Assembly (NCBI GenBank): GCA_003254905.1
Contig: QANU01002159.1
Coordinates: forward strand, 112,833 to 176,832
Direction of reading: 5' to 3'
Length of the DNA: 64,000 bases
Source of the DNA: Nissolia schottii
Lineage: Eukaryota > Streptophyta > Magnoliopsida > Fabales > Fabaceae
Both the position numbers and the translations under genes were made by a program. Below are positions 62,876 through 64,000 of the stretch, in pieces (position 1 is the first letter of the stretch; every line of letters begins with the position of its first letter). The notes under the pieces were generated by a model, which had not been told where the DNA came from, did not search any database, and was given only the letters and a program-made list of their open reading frames with translations.

Positions 62876-63490
62876 ATGGAGAATGTGCTAGGGAACGACA
62901 GGGGTCGGACCCTGCACTTGGATACCAAGGTTGACCCTACCACAAGGGTTATCACGATTTCTATTTCCGTGGAGTTTATCGACACACAGGTCACCCCACC
63001 ACTAGCGGATCCTGTACTCGCACCAGATACTTCCTACCATCCAGCACCATCTACAGCTGCTACACCTCTAGGATCTCAGGATCCGATGGCACCAAACCCC
63101 TTTCTAGCCCCGGATCACATTATAATACTCCCATTATCATTGAGCATGCCAAGTCAGGCCAGTACGAGAAGATCACGAGGAGGATCCAGCCCTGTACCTG
63201 ACAGGGATCAACCCGTGGAGCATCAGGGTCCTCGTCTTCATAAGACGACGAGGAAGAGGGTTACACCGATTGTCAGACGAGAACCGACTCCCAAAGCACA
63301 CAACGTTGAGGCAGGACCTTCAGGCTTTGCCCCTTGGTATCTAGATTCGCACAAGGCCACTTGGATGGCACACCCAGGGTGGATATCCAAGGAGGAGGAC
63401 TTCGAGGAGGAGGAGGAGGATCCCCAGGAGGACCTGGAGGAGGGAGCATCACAGGAGGATGTCGAGGACAGCAAGCTCGAAGGCCACTGA
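62876..63490 (+). CDS. Hypothetical ORF, probably retroelement-derived
   Basis: A 204-codon single-exon frame begins MENVLGNDRGRTLHLDTKVD at ATG 62876. The N-terminal third looks globular (ITISISVEFIDTQV). The middle is rich in Pro, Ser and Ala. The C-terminal 40 residues are strongly acidic, with EEDFEEEEEDPQEDLEE. I recognise no named domain, Zn knuckle, protease or polymerase motif. It lies 350 bp before an LTR-type end at 63836, and its GC content is higher than the flanks, which fits a transposon gene. A low-expressed host gene cannot be excluded. Confidence 0.45.
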   Translation: MENVLGNDRGRTLHLDTKVDPTTRVITISISVEFIDTQVTPPLADPVLAPDTSYHPAPSTAATPLGSQDPMAPNPFLAPDHIIILPLSLSMPSQASTRRSRGGSSPVPDRDQPVEHQGPRLHKTTRKRVTPIVRREPTPKAHNVEAGPSGFAPWYLDSHKATWMAHPGWISKEEDFEEEEEDPQEDLEEGASQEDVEDSKLEGH

Positions 63491-63836
63491 GCAGTATATT
63501 GGGGTTTGGGTGGAAGGACTTTCTGATTGCCAATCAAAATGTCAGAGATCCTTATCACATTGATTGGGCCAAGGGAGGTGGACTTTTTTGGCTGTAAGGT
63601 ACCCTAGTGAGATATTGATCTGACTTTTACATGGATAGCGGAATCGTGACTTTTGCCTAATATTTTGGATATTATGTATATGCATTTTGTATAGGCTAAT
63701 GGAGCTAGCTATGCCATTAGCCTCATGACAGTATTTGTATAGTAATTGTATGGACTAAAAGTAATCCAGCCGAGAAGTAACAAATTAGTGAACGTTGCTT
63801 ACGACTTAAGCGCAAGCAGCTAGCTAAGGTGTTACA
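63491..63836 (+). repeat. Probable LTR end (GGTGTTACA)
   Basis: The stretch after the hypothetical ORF ends CTAAGGTGTTACA at 63836, the same kind of terminus seen at 53942 and 17062. The start of the LTR was not found, so orientation (+) is inferred from the end motif only. Confidence 0.4.
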
Positions 63837-64000
63837 CTCAATGATAAAGAAAGAGATAGAGAGTAATTAAATGTTACTATTTCTAAGACTTCAATAAATT
63901 AGAGGTATGCTTTAAAATTGAACAACAAATTCCACGTAAAAATGTGACAATGACAAATAATTTGAGATAATTTTTTTTTTGGCTAAGGTGACAAATAGTT
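63837..64000. other. Short AT-rich tail
   Basis: AT-rich sequence with no feature to the window end. Confidence 0.6.

Overview
This is a window of plant nuclear genome: introns with GT/AG borders, 5'UTR introns, AT-rich intergenic DNA and many nested plant transposons. The gene set (eRF1, a DUF4408/DUF761 protein, a phytocyanin, an AGD15-type ArfGAP) and the style of LTRs and MITEs suggest a dicot, most likely a legume. The legume call rests on recall of repeat style and is only moderately sure. A single N near 5550 marks a draft assembly.

Layout. 1-5.65 kb: repeats, with a truncated Ty3/gypsy element (LTR, primer-binding site, gag start) followed by a hAT-like element. 5.9-10.3 kb: the eRF1 gene on the + strand, with a non-coding first exon, a 5'UTR intron, an intronless main coding region and an intron-rich region after the stop. 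10.4-22 kb: a nested transposon block holding a LINE scrap, gypsy LTR pieces, a hAT element with a perfect 8-bp target duplication that contains its own solo LTR, a SINE with a 15-bp target duplication, a long inverted-repeat element and a CACTA element. 22-42 kb: no gene recognised; MITEs, a 298-bp MULE-type MITE, a 1.46-kb solo LTR and microsatellites. 42.8-43.7 kb: an intronless DUF4408/DUF761 gene (+). 48.2-49.7 kb: a two-exon phytocyanin gene (-). 49.9-54.6 kb: rearranged gypsy sequence. 56.1-59.1 kb: an eight-exon ArfGAP gene (-). 59.2-64 kb: repeats, ending in a retroelement-like ORF and an LTR-type end.

The most interesting system is in eRF1. The main ORF ends in UAG followed by CAA UCA, which fits the UAG-CAR-YYA leaky-stop motif known from tobamoviruses. 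The frame then stays open for 129 further codons across three introns that keep the reading phase, up to a TAA at 9535-9537. Exon junctions this far downstream of a stop should trigger nonsense-mediated decay. The gene for the termination factor therefore carries a readthrough/NMD sensor of its own activity. Such a circuit has, as I recall, been reported for plant eRF1; here the whole architecture can be read from the DNA.
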